From contig NZ_AP014636.1 of NCBI RefSeq assembly GCF_001547935.1, forward strand, positions 1,550,001-1,614,000: 64,000 nucleotides of DNA, read 5' to 3'. Positions within the stretch are counted from its first letter, which is position 1, and the number at the start of each line of letters is the position of its first letter. This DNA is from Vibrio tritonius. Lineage in GTDB: Bacteria; Pseudomonadota; Gammaproteobacteria; Enterobacterales; Vibrionaceae. Both the position numbers and the translations under genes were made by a program. This document shows, piece after piece, positions 52,891 through 61,306 of the stretch. The notes beneath the pieces were generated by a model. The model did not search any database and was not told the DNA's origin. It saw only the letters and a list, made by a program, of their open reading frames with translations.

Positions 52891-53865
52891 CTAGCCCCAC
52901 AACGTTGTTGCAAAAGGCATCATCGTATTTTGTTCAAATTCAAATCCATCATCGATATCCGCGCTTAACAGCAAAGGACCATCAAGATCAACCACCTCAA
53001 CGCCTTGAGCGGCAACAAACGCGGGTGCCATGCTTAATGATGAAGACAACATGCAACCGACCATGATATGTAACCCAGCTTGTTGCGCCTCACTCTTAAG
53101 CGCTAAAGCCTCAGTTAACCCACCGGTTTTATCCGTTTTGATATTGATCATGTCATAGCGGCCAATCACCTTGGTGAGGCTGGCACGATCATGACAAGAT
53201 TCGTCAGCACAGATAGGAATAGGTCGTTCTAAATGATCAAGCGCATCATCCCCATCGGCAGGGAAAGGTTGTTCGATCATAGCAACATCAAGTTTGACTA
53301 GCTCAGGAATCAGTTTGACATAAACGTCTTCAGACCAAGCTTCATTAGCATCCAAAATGATTTTCGCATTGGGCGCGCCGCGTCGTACCGCTTGCACTCG
53401 CTCTAAATCCTCAGGACCACCCAACTTCAATTTAAGTAATGGACGAAATGCATTTTCAATGGCAGATTGTTCCATCTTCTGCGGGGTATCTAAAGACAAG
53501 GTAAATGCCGTCGTCAGTGACGTTGGCTGCACCGCAACCTTATCCCAAATAGACTGACCAGAAGCCTTACATTCAAGATCCCACATGGCACAATCCACGG
53601 CATTACGCGCAGCCCCCGAAGGCAGAGCATCTTGCAATGCATCACGAGTCAAACCTTGTTCAAGCGCGGGAATAACCGACTCAATTTGGGTCATAACACT
53701 CGCAATCGATTCTCCATAGCGAGCGTAAGGAACACACTCGCCACGTCCACGATATCCACCCTGCTCAAGATGAACAATGATGGTTTCAGCCTTGGTCTTT
53801 GAACCGCGGGAGATAGTAAAACTCCCACGGATTGGCCAAGTCTCAGTAGTGACAGTGACCTTCAT
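52891..53865 (-). CDS. dgcA: DgcA, enolase-superfamily N-acetyl-D-glutamate racemase / dipeptide epimerase-like
   Basis: A 324-residue enolase-superfamily enzyme: KxK-type base in LLKLKLGG, metal ligands in IILDANEAW, EQPF and CADESC, and the second base K in NIKTDKTGGL. The fold covers L-Ala-D/L-Glu epimerases; paired with a DUF1611 (DgcN) gene it is the racemase converting N-acetyl-D-glutamate to the L form in marine bacteria. The ATG overlaps the dgcN stop (TAATG). The choice of racemase over dipeptide epimerase rests on gene context. Confidence 0.85.
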   Translation of the reverse strand: MKVTVTTETWPIRGSFTISRGSKTKAETIIVHLEQGGYRGRGECVPYARYGESIASVMTQIESVIPALEQGLTRDALQDALPSGAARNAVDCAMWDLECKASGQSIWDKVAVQPTSLTTAFTLSLDTPQKMEQSAIENAFRPLLKLKLGGPEDLERVQAVRRGAPNAKIILDANEAWSEDVYVKLIPELVKLDVAMIEQPFPADGDDALDHLERPIPICADESCHDRASLTKVIGRYDMINIKTDKTGGLTEALALKSEAQQAGLHIMVGCMLSSSLSMAPAFVAAQGVEVVDLDGPLLLSADIDDGFEFEQNTMMPFATTLWG

Positions 53866-54869
53866 TACAACTCCAATAAACGATCAACGATGCGAGCCAC
53901 ACCTTGGCGGAATGGGTCAACAACAGGTAAGCCAAGTTCTGATTCGACTTTATCCATGTATTCCAAAGCCGCTTTTTCTTCAAGCGCAGAGGTGTTAATT
54001 GATACCCCAACAAACTGCACTTTGGGATTGGTCAAACTTGCTGTGGCGATGTTGCGTTCCATACACTCTTTCAAACCTGGTAGAGCATAATCTGGTAAAC
54101 CACGCATATGGGTACGAGTAGGCTCATGACAAAGAACCAATGCATCCGCTTGAGCGCCATGAATTAGGCCTGTAGTAACACCTGCAAATGAAGCATGGAA
54201 CAGAGAACCTTGACCTTCAATCACATCCCAGTGACCATCACCGTTCGCTGGAGAAATAGTTTCTATTGCACCAGAGATAAAATCAGCGACCACGGCATCC
54301 GCACTTACGCCAGCACCAGAGATCAAAATACCTGTTTGACCGGTTGCGCGAAAATCGGCATCAACACCACGATCTTTCAGCTCTTTTTCAATCGCTAAAG
54401 AGGTGTACATTTTACCTACCGAGCAGTCAGTACCAACCGTTAACACACGCTTACCTGAGCGTTTTTTACCACTAGCAACTGGGTATGTTTGAGTTGGGAA
54501 ACGAACATCATAGAGTTTGCAACCATTACGAGCGGCACTTTCGACTAACTCCGGAATATCGTTTAAACGATTATGTAAACCAGCGGCAATATCCATACCC
54601 GCATCAAGCGCTTCTAATAAAACACTGACCCATTCTTTAGAAATAATGCCACCACGGTTTGCCACACCAATAACTAACGTTTTCGCGCCTGCTTTTGCAG
54701 CGGCATCAATACTGATATCGTCTAAACCGATATCGGCATTACAACCTTCTAAACGAAATTGGCCCATGCACGCTTCTGGACGCCACGTTTTTATTCCTTG
54801 AGCCACTTTAGCGGCTAATGAATCGGCTGCGTCGCCTAAAAATAGCAAATAAGGTTGTTTAAGTTCCAT
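53865..54869 (-). CDS. dgcN: DgcN, DUF1611 D-glutamate N-acetyltransferase
   Basis: A 334-residue DUF1611-family protein with an N-terminal domain and a P-loop-like site VLTVGTDCSVGKMYTSLAI in the C-terminal half; KTLVIGVANRGGIISKEWV and LHNRLNDIPEL are also family stretches. DgcN proteins acetylate D-glutamate as the first step of its catabolism. The ATG at 54869 follows TGGAGAGAGAAAG. First gene of the minus-strand operon; the 1-kb AT-rich region upstream separates it from the amino-acid symporter. Confidence 0.85.
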   Translation of the reverse strand: MELKQPYLLFLGDAADSLAAKVAQGIKTWRPEACMGQFRLEGCNADIGLDDISIDAAAKAGAKTLVIGVANRGGIISKEWVSVLLEALDAGMDIAAGLHNRLNDIPELVESAARNGCKLYDVRFPTQTYPVASGKKRSGKRVLTVGTDCSVGKMYTSLAIEKELKDRGVDADFRATGQTGILISGAGVSADAVVADFISGAIETISPANGDGHWDVIEGQGSLFHASFAGVTTGLIHGAQADALVLCHEPTRTHMRGLPDYALPGLKECMERNIATASLTNPKVQFVGVSINTSALEEKAALEYMDKVESELGLPVVDPFRQGVARIVDRLLEL

Positions 54870-55876
54870 CTTTCTCTCTCCATCGAGCAATCAGTCATTG
54901 TACTGGTGATTAATGTTGCATTTCATTCAGTTCTATAGTGCAAAATACATGACAATAAATTTGTGTAAATGATGAAATTAAGTCAATAAAATCAAAACAT
55001 AGTGAATAACCATGCAATAAACCCACTTAAATTTACATATTTATGTAGTTTTACAATCAGATCACATTTTTATTAGATATGCTAAAAAATAAACAAACCT
55101 CAGATGATAATAAAAGATTTGACACTTATATTTAGAATATCCCGTTAGAATCTAACCATATTTAATTTTATATAATTTTGTTCTATCACCTTAGATATAG
55201 TCATTTAATCCAAACTTAATTTTGCCAAAATTAATATAAAAAATCTGAAATAGATCACATAATAATTTAATTAGAGAAAAAGAACCGTATTATCAAACCA
55301 CTATTTTATGCACCAATTTAGTTAATCATGCAGATATTTAGCCCCAAAACAGTGCAATAATGAATAAAAACACACTTTCCCACTCAAACAAGAGGCGAGT
55401 ATTGACCCTATTATTTGTGCGTAAATAAGCCTTTAACATTTAGATAAATTAGCAGGTTAAAATTTTGTTTTTTATTTTCATTTAAGATTTTTATAAAAAC
55501 AAAGCTCGTTTTCTATTGGTTATTTAACAGATTATATCACCAGCATATCGTTCTATTTTTTAGGGTAATTCTGACGTCTACGCTAGGTTGGTAACAAATG
55601 TTAATCTTTGGTCTATATATTGCTAACGAATATACCCAAATGACCTCAAGAGGCAGACTTCAGAGCTTCATCAACGAGCACAGATCAAGCTCAATGATGG
55701 AAGGAATGGTCATTCCCTTTCAACGTCATTGGGCGCAGAAATGGGCTTATTGAGGTTACTTGGGTATAGAAGAAAAATCTAAACACACTCCTATTGACTG
55801 GAAAATCGTGTAATGACATTTAGCGATAATTAAGGAATGCATTCAGTACATAAGGGACCAATTGAGAGAGACAAGG
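54870..55876. other. About 1-kb AT-rich divergent region with a repeat copy
   Basis: No gene seen. The first 740 bp are strongly AT-rich with CRP-like sites, the best being TCTGA-AATAGA-TCACA at 55245-55260; AGATCACATTTTT near 55060 is another half. The deleted MITE-like copy occupies 55632-55767, followed by the symporter promoter region. Confidence 0.55.
55632..55767 (-). repeat. MITE-like repeat, internally deleted 136-bp copy
   Basis: Both termini are intact (ATACCCAAATGACCTC ... GAGGTTACTTGGGTAT), but the middle half is missing: ATGGGCTTAT joins straight to TGAGGTTACTTGG. This is the classical form of an internal-deletion derivative. Confidence 0.85.
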
Positions 55877-57253
55877 ATGGAACTGATTCAAGAGATATTA
55901 GGGAAAATTAATGGCTTAGTATGGGGTGTTCCTATGTTAGTCATGATCTTAGGTGTCGGCATTTTTCTAAACCTAGGATTGAAGTTTATGCCGCTATTTA
56001 ACATTGGTCGAGCTTTCAAACTGATGTGGAGTGGACGCCAACCCAGTGAGAAAGGGAAAGGGGAAATCCCTCCTTTTCAAGCATTGATGACCGCACTTTC
56101 TGCTACCGTTGGTACGGGCAATATTGCCGGCGTAGCCACCGCTGTGTTCATTGGTGGTCCTGGCGCACTTTTCTGGATGTGGATGACCGCCTTACTCGGT
56201 ATGGCAACCAAATTTGCTGAAGCGGTACTTGCAGTCCACTTTCGTGAAAAGGACAAAAATGGGGCCTATGTGGGTGGCCCAATGTACTACATCAAAAATG
56301 GCATGGGAGCCAAATGGAAATGGCTGGGTAGCCTATTTGCCCTATTTGGTACTGTCGCCTGTTTTGGTATTGGTAATGGTGTACAAATCAACTCTATTGC
56401 TCAAGTGTTGGATACAACATTTTCTATTTCACCACTGGTGGTCGGAATTGTGGTCATGGTACTTGCAGGCGCAGTGCTGCTTGGGGGCATTAAACGTATC
56501 GGCGCCTTTGCCGGAGCCTTGGTTCCTTTTATGGCGGTCGCATACATCCTCTGTGGTTTGGTCATTTTAATCTCAAATGCTAACGCTATTTTGCCGGCCA
56601 TTGGTACGGTATTGGAAGAAGCGTTCAGCCCATCTTCTGCTCAAGGTGGTTTCGCGGGTGCAACCGTATGGATGGCAATTCGTTACGGCGTGGCTCGCGG
56701 TGTGTTTTCTAACGAAGCTGGCTTAGGTTCTGCTCCTATTGCTCATGCTAGTGCTCATACTGATGACCCCGTTCGTCAAGGCCTGATTGCTATGTTGGGT
56801 ACGTTTATTGACACCATTTTGATTTGCTCAATTACTGGATTAGTTATCATCATCACCGGTCAATGGACTACTGGTGAGTCAGGTGCAGCGTTAACCTCTG
56901 CTGCTTTTGATCACGTTCTGCCCGGTATTGGCGGTTATTTAGTGGCAATATCTCTGGCCATTTTTGCCTTCACTACCATCGTCGGTTGGTCAGTTTATGG
57001 GGAGCGCTGTGCAACCTATCTATTCGGCCACAAAGCAGTTCTGCCATTTCGCATTATTTTTGTTCTCGCTCTGCCAGTCGGCGCAACCATGTCACTCGAC
57101 TTTGTTTGGCTACTTGGCGACACCCTTAACGCAATGATGGCGATTCCAAACTTAATTGCACTAGCAGTACTTAGCCCGGTGGTGATTAAACTGACAAAAG
57201 GCTATTTTGCTTCCGAACGCCAAGCGGAAGCGATCACTATGGAAAATAACTAA
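55877..57253 (+). CDS. Alanine/glycine:cation symporter (AGCS family)
   Basis: A 458-residue membrane protein of the AGCS family; PPFQALMTALSATVGTGNIAGVATA and RGVFSNEAGLGSAPIAHASA are the family signatures. It imports alanine or glycine, D-alanine in some cases, with Na+. The ATG at 55877 is preferred over the TTG at 55862. The racemase gene follows 61 bp on, suggesting that D- and L-alanine use is linked. Confidence 0.9.
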   Translation: MELIQEILGKINGLVWGVPMLVMILGVGIFLNLGLKFMPLFNIGRAFKLMWSGRQPSEKGKGEIPPFQALMTALSATVGTGNIAGVATAVFIGGPGALFWMWMTALLGMATKFAEAVLAVHFREKDKNGAYVGGPMYYIKNGMGAKWKWLGSLFALFGTVACFGIGNGVQINSIAQVLDTTFSISPLVVGIVVMVLAGAVLLGGIKRIGAFAGALVPFMAVAYILCGLVILISNANAILPAIGTVLEEAFSPSSAQGGFAGATVWMAIRYGVARGVFSNEAGLGSAPIAHASAHTDDPVRQGLIAMLGTFIDTILICSITGLVIIITGQWTTGESGAALTSAAFDHVLPGIGGYLVAISLAIFAFTTIVGWSVYGERCATYLFGHKAVLPFRIIFVLALPVGATMSLDFVWLLGDTLNAMMAIPNLIALAVLSPVVIKLTKGYFASERQAEAITMENN

Positions 57254-57314
57254 GTAAGTTGAATCCTCCTCATCAATGGGGAGGGTTAACTTCGATAAAA
57301 AATCAGGAAAGATT

Positions 57315-58391
57315 ATGATTACAGCACAAGCCGTCATTGACTTAACCGCCTTGCAAAAAAACTACGACCATTTAAAAAATAGGTTAGAAAATCAGAAACT
57401 TATCGCAGTAGTAAAAGGGGATGCGTATGGCCACAATTCTGTCGAAGTAGCCAAAGCACTCCCTCAAGCAGACATGTTTGCCGTGTCGAGAATTGAGGAA
57501 GCGGTAGAACTGCGTGAAGCTGGAATTTCTCAACCCATCCTCCTTTTGGAAGGATGTTTCTGCAAAGAAGATCTTGAAACTGCGGCCGAATTGGAGTTAC
57601 ATACAGCAATCCACTGTCAGGAAACGCTACGCGATCTTGAAGATGCCCAGTTAACCAAACCCATTTCAGTTTGGTTAAAAGTCGACACTGGGATGCACCG
57701 TATTGGTGTCCAACCTCACGAAGTTTCAGACTACGTTAGTAAAATTGAACGAACTGGAAAAATTGCCGGAAACGTTGGGTTTATGAGTCACTTTAGTTGC
57801 GCGGATGATCTCGATTCCCCCGCAACTTTGCAACAAATAGCCCTCTTTAAAAAGGCAACAAGCCAATATGCTGGTCCGAAATCCTTAGCTAATTCCGCCG
57901 GAATTCTTTTCTGGCATGATGCTTATTTTGAAGTATGCCGTGGCGGGATAGCCATCTATGGCGTTTCACCCTGTGAAGGTAAAACTGGACGCCAGCACGG
58001 TTTACAACCAGTAATGACATTGAAGTCCAAGCTTATCGCGGTAAGACAACACCAAGCGAATCAACCTGTTGGTTACAGCCAAACTTGGACTGCTCAACAC
58101 GACACTATCATCGGTGTTATCGCGCTGGGCTATGGTGACGGATTTCCGCGCACCGCTCCACAGGGAACCCCTGTGTACGTAAATGGACGTATCGTACCTA
58201 TCTCAGGCCGAGTGTCCATGGATATGATAACCGTTGACTTAGGTCCTAATGCCCAGGACAAAGTGGGAGATGACGTGGAGTTTTGGGGTAATAACTTACC
58301 AGTAGAAACTGTTGCAGCTCATATCGGAACCATTCCTTATGAACTCATGATCAAGTTAACCAAACGAGTAAATAAACGGTTTATTCGTTAA
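57315..58391 (+). CDS. alr: Alanine racemase
   Basis: A 358-residue PLP enzyme: PLP lysine in AVVKGDAYGHN (about residue 36), SLANSAGILFWHDAYF, and the catalytic tyrosine region ALGYGDGFPRTAP followed by SGRVSMDMITVDLG. It interconverts L- and D-alanine. The ATG at 57315 after CAGGAAAGATT is chosen. Co-location with an alanine symporter and the D-amino-acid genes suggests a catabolic (DadX-like) copy rather than the cell-wall one. Confidence 0.9.
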   Translation: MITAQAVIDLTALQKNYDHLKNRLENQKLIAVVKGDAYGHNSVEVAKALPQADMFAVSRIEEAVELREAGISQPILLLEGCFCKEDLETAAELELHTAIHCQETLRDLEDAQLTKPISVWLKVDTGMHRIGVQPHEVSDYVSKIERTGKIAGNVGFMSHFSCADDLDSPATLQQIALFKKATSQYAGPKSLANSAGILFWHDAYFEVCRGGIAIYGVSPCEGKTGRQHGLQPVMTLKSKLIAVRQHQANQPVGYSQTWTAQHDTIIGVIALGYGDGFPRTAPQGTPVYVNGRIVPISGRVSMDMITVDLGPNAQDKVGDDVEFWGNNLPVETVAAHIGTIPYELMIKLTKRVNKRFIR

Positions 58392-58404
58392 CCTCAACTC
58401 TTCT

Positions 58405-58431
58405 AGGGAAAAATACTGGCTATTTTTCCCT
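58405..58431 (+). terminator. Hairpin after alanine racemase
   Basis: An 11-bp perfect stem AGGGAAAAATA / TATTTTTCCCT with a 5-nt loop; only a weak T-run follows. Confidence 0.65.
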
Positions 58432-58623
58432 ATCTCTATGCTTACGTGCATCGTCATACACGCCACTCTCAAACTGCCTGTCTTCTTCCCAGAAACGAAT
58501 AGACAGCTTTGCCCTCTGAATCCGACCTTATGTTCGCTAGATAAATGAGCGACCAGAGACCTTAGGAACAGCTTTTGTTCTCCCTGATCGCTTGAACATT
58601 GCACGAAAATGGAGAGATCACAG

Positions 58624-59793
58624 ATGATACTATCTAACCCCATTGATCAGCATGGATTACAGTCCTTGTTTGAGGACTTACTCAAAGACACTGATATTGA
58701 AATCAATGGTTCTCGTCCTTGGGACGTCAAAGTCTTAGATAACGCTTTTTACAGCCGAGTATTTAGGCAAGGTTCACTAGGATTAGGCGAAAGTTACATG
58801 GACGGCATGTGGGAATGCGAGCAGATTGATGAATTAATCAATCGCGTATTACGTCACGATTTAGAGGCTCATCTTGATAACAAAGCCAAATTTAAAATAG
58901 GCCTCAATGTTGCAGGTGCCAAACTTAGAGATTTTGTTAATCCCCAGAGCATCAACCGCGCCAAAGAAGATGTATCATCTCACTACGATTTAGGGAACGA
59001 CCTGTTTCAAAAAATGCTTGATAAACGCATGACTTATACCTGTGGCTACTGGCACCATGTTGAAACCCTTGACGAAGCTCAAGAAGCAAAACTAGACCTT
59101 ATCTGCCGCAAAGCCGGTTTAAAACCGGGGATGCGTGTACTGGATATCGGCTGTGGCTGGGGTAGTTTCATGAACTACGCCGCTGAAAAATATGGCGTGA
59201 TTTGTGATGGTATTACCCTATCTCATGAGCAAGCTGCGTTAGGTCAGCAAATTGCCGATGACAAACGTCTACCCGTGTCCTTTGTTTTGCAGGACTATCG
59301 CGAATATCAACCTAAAGAGAAATACGACCGTATCATCTCCGTCGGTATGATTGAGCATGTTGGCCCAAGTAATTACGACGAATATTTTCGCTGTGCCAAA
59401 CGCATGTTGAAAGATGATGGCCTGTTTGTGTTACACACTATTGGCGGAAAAGAATCTGCAGATAAAACAGATCCTTGGATTGATAAATACATCTTCCCTA
59501 ACGGTGTGTGTCCTTCATTTGTTCAATTAGCCCAAGCGGTAGAAAACAAATTCGTGATTGAAGATGTGCACAATATCGGTGAAAGCTACGATAAAACCTT
59601 GGTAGCGTGGTGTGAAAACTTTGATAAGGCATGGCCAGAGTTAGCTGAAAAATACGGTGAACGTTTTAGAAGAATGTGGCGTTACTACCTATTGAGCTGT
59701 GCCGGTGCGTTTCGCGCTCGTAACATCAATGTGTGGCAGTTTGTTCTCAGTCACGAAAACCTCAGCCAGCCGACTTACGTTCGCCAAATCTAG
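58624..59793 (+). CDS. cfa: Cyclopropane-fatty-acyl-phospholipid synthase
   Basis: A 389-residue SAM-dependent enzyme that methylenates unsaturated phospholipid acyl chains. SAM motif VLDIGCGWGSFMNY, preceded by VSSHYDLGNDLFQKMLDKRMTYTCGYW in its usual place, and SVGMIEHVG. The ATG at 58624 after AATGGAGAGATCACAG is chosen. Length and layout match E. coli Cfa. Usually induced in stationary phase; no sigma-S promoter was assigned. Confidence 0.93.
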   Translation: MILSNPIDQHGLQSLFEDLLKDTDIEINGSRPWDVKVLDNAFYSRVFRQGSLGLGESYMDGMWECEQIDELINRVLRHDLEAHLDNKAKFKIGLNVAGAKLRDFVNPQSINRAKEDVSSHYDLGNDLFQKMLDKRMTYTCGYWHHVETLDEAQEAKLDLICRKAGLKPGMRVLDIGCGWGSFMNYAAEKYGVICDGITLSHEQAALGQQIADDKRLPVSFVLQDYREYQPKEKYDRIISVGMIEHVGPSNYDEYFRCAKRMLKDDGLFVLHTIGGKESADKTDPWIDKYIFPNGVCPSFVQLAQAVENKFVIEDVHNIGESYDKTLVAWCENFDKAWPELAEKYGERFRRMWRYYLLSCAGAFRARNINVWQFVLSHENLSQPTYVRQI

Positions 59794-59822
59794 TTCAGAT
59801 AATCGCGTTCGTATAATAAAGA

Positions 59823-59856
59823 AACGATAAGGCCCTGTGAAGTGAGCCTTATCGTT
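59823..59856. terminator. Bidirectional hairpin between cfa and the MFS gene
   Basis: An 11-bp perfect stem AACGATAAGGC / GCCTTATCGTT with a 12-nt loop, between the two convergent genes. Confidence 0.75.
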
Positions 59857-59892
59857 ATCAAGCCATTGAAAAACTCTGAACTCTTCAATATG

Positions 59893-61134
59893 TTAAGCTG
59901 ACGCAGGGTTATCACGCACCATTGAATCCGGTTGGTGCTCGGCAAGCCAATACAACCCCATCATGACCATGCTCATAATAAAACACAAACCAAATAGAAC
60001 CACCGAACCGCCCCAAGCAATCAACACACCACCGACCACAGGCGCTACAGCAAAGCCTAATGAATAGAGTGCTGCGGCACCAAAATAGCTACCACGTAAG
60101 TGAGGCGGAGCTAAGCGGTCAATCTGCACCCCAAGAGTTGGAAAAGTAATCACTTCCCCCAAAGCCAAAATAAACGCAGCGAGATACCAACCTTCAGGCC
60201 ACTCAGGAGAGGCAAACAAAAACACGATTTGTGAGAGTGCCACCAAACTCATTCCAACTCGAGTCCGCATAAACAAAGACGTTCGCTCCATGAGCTTTAG
60301 CATGGGAAATTGAAAAATAATCACAGTGACAGTGTTAACCAACACCAAACCAGATACCCAAGTCGCAGCCTCATCAAACCCAGAGCGCACAATGATTTGC
60401 GGTAATGAACTTTCGATCTGACCATAGATAAACATCAGTAAGAAGTTCGCCACCAGCATTTTTATAAACAAATTGTCTTTTGAGATAACTCGTAACGTCT
60501 GAGCAAAGTTGGGAAGCTCGGAGTCACTTGTTTGAGAAACACGCCCAGAAGGTAAAAACACCGTCAGTACAACACAGTAAATCAAGTAGCTTGCCCCAGT
60601 GGCCAAAAACAGCACCTGTGGATGAGCTAACGCTAACCCGATTCCCATCAAAGGTCCAATCGCCCCACCAAAGTTGATCAAGAAATAGCGTAAGTTCAGC
60701 GCTAATTCGCGATCCTTTTTATTTTCTAAACTGTCGCCGATAACCGACTTGGCTGGCGCTTCAATCATCGGGCGCATTAAACCCGTACCAATCACGAGCA
60801 AGGTGAATTGCCACAGCTGATTGGCCAAACCGATACCACCAAAGGAGAAAATGGCAATCAATGCACCTACCACCATCACGACCTTGCGACCGAAACGATC
60901 GGAAAGATACCCCGCATAGAGACCGGTAAATGATCCAACGGTGGCAGAAAGCGCTAACGTCGCCCCGATAAATACCGCCCCAGCTTGATAGTCTTGATAC
61001 AAAAACACAATTAAAAATGGCCACGCCATAAAATAGGTGGTTCTAACTAACAAAGTGCCAAGCAACACCGTCCAAACAGGACTGGTAAAACGCCGCACGC
61101 GATCCCAGCGAAATAGGGATTCGTCATGTTCCAT
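59893..61134 (-). CDS. MFS exporter, MdtH/DHA1-like
   Basis: A 413-residue 12-segment major facilitator with the loop 2-3 motif GYLSDRFGRKVVM. The overall pattern is DHA1 type, near MdtH-like multidrug exporters; substrate unknown. The ATG at 61134 follows CTCGGAGTTGTG; a frame 53 codons longer runs through the lonB terminator and is rejected. Confidence 0.82.
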   Translation of the reverse strand: MEHDESLFRWDRVRRFTSPVWTVLLGTLLVRTTYFMAWPFLIVFLYQDYQAGAVFIGATLALSATVGSFTGLYAGYLSDRFGRKVVMVVGALIAIFSFGGIGLANQLWQFTLLVIGTGLMRPMIEAPAKSVIGDSLENKKDRELALNLRYFLINFGGAIGPLMGIGLALAHPQVLFLATGASYLIYCVVLTVFLPSGRVSQTSDSELPNFAQTLRVISKDNLFIKMLVANFLLMFIYGQIESSLPQIIVRSGFDEAATWVSGLVLVNTVTVIIFQFPMLKLMERTSLFMRTRVGMSLVALSQIVFLFASPEWPEGWYLAAFILALGEVITFPTLGVQIDRLAPPHLRGSYFGAAALYSLGFAVAPVVGGVLIAWGGSVVLFGLCFIMSMVMMGLYWLAEHQPDSMVRDNPASA

Positions 61135-61260
61135 CACAACTCCGAGAAAACCATTACGGTAACAAAATGAAAAAGAAAGAGGACAGTCACTATATCGTAA
61201 TGCCCTAGGCAAAGATAGGCAGACTTCTGGCCCTAATTTGGCCTTTTTTGGCCGAAAAAA

Positions 61261-61292
61261 AACCTGAGTAGCGTTACTACTCAGGTTTTTCA
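61261..61292 (-). terminator. Terminator of the LonB-like gene
   Basis: A 10-bp stem AACCTGAGTA / TACTCAGGTT with A-run and T-run on either side, 15 bp past the stop on the minus strand. Confidence 0.9.
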
Positions 61293-61306
61293 TTGGGTTG
61301 ATATCG

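Noticed and set aside
61135..61293. 53-codon N-terminal extension of the MFS exporter
   Set aside because: It starts inside the terminator hairpin of the upstream protease gene; the ATG at 61134 has its own ribosome site.
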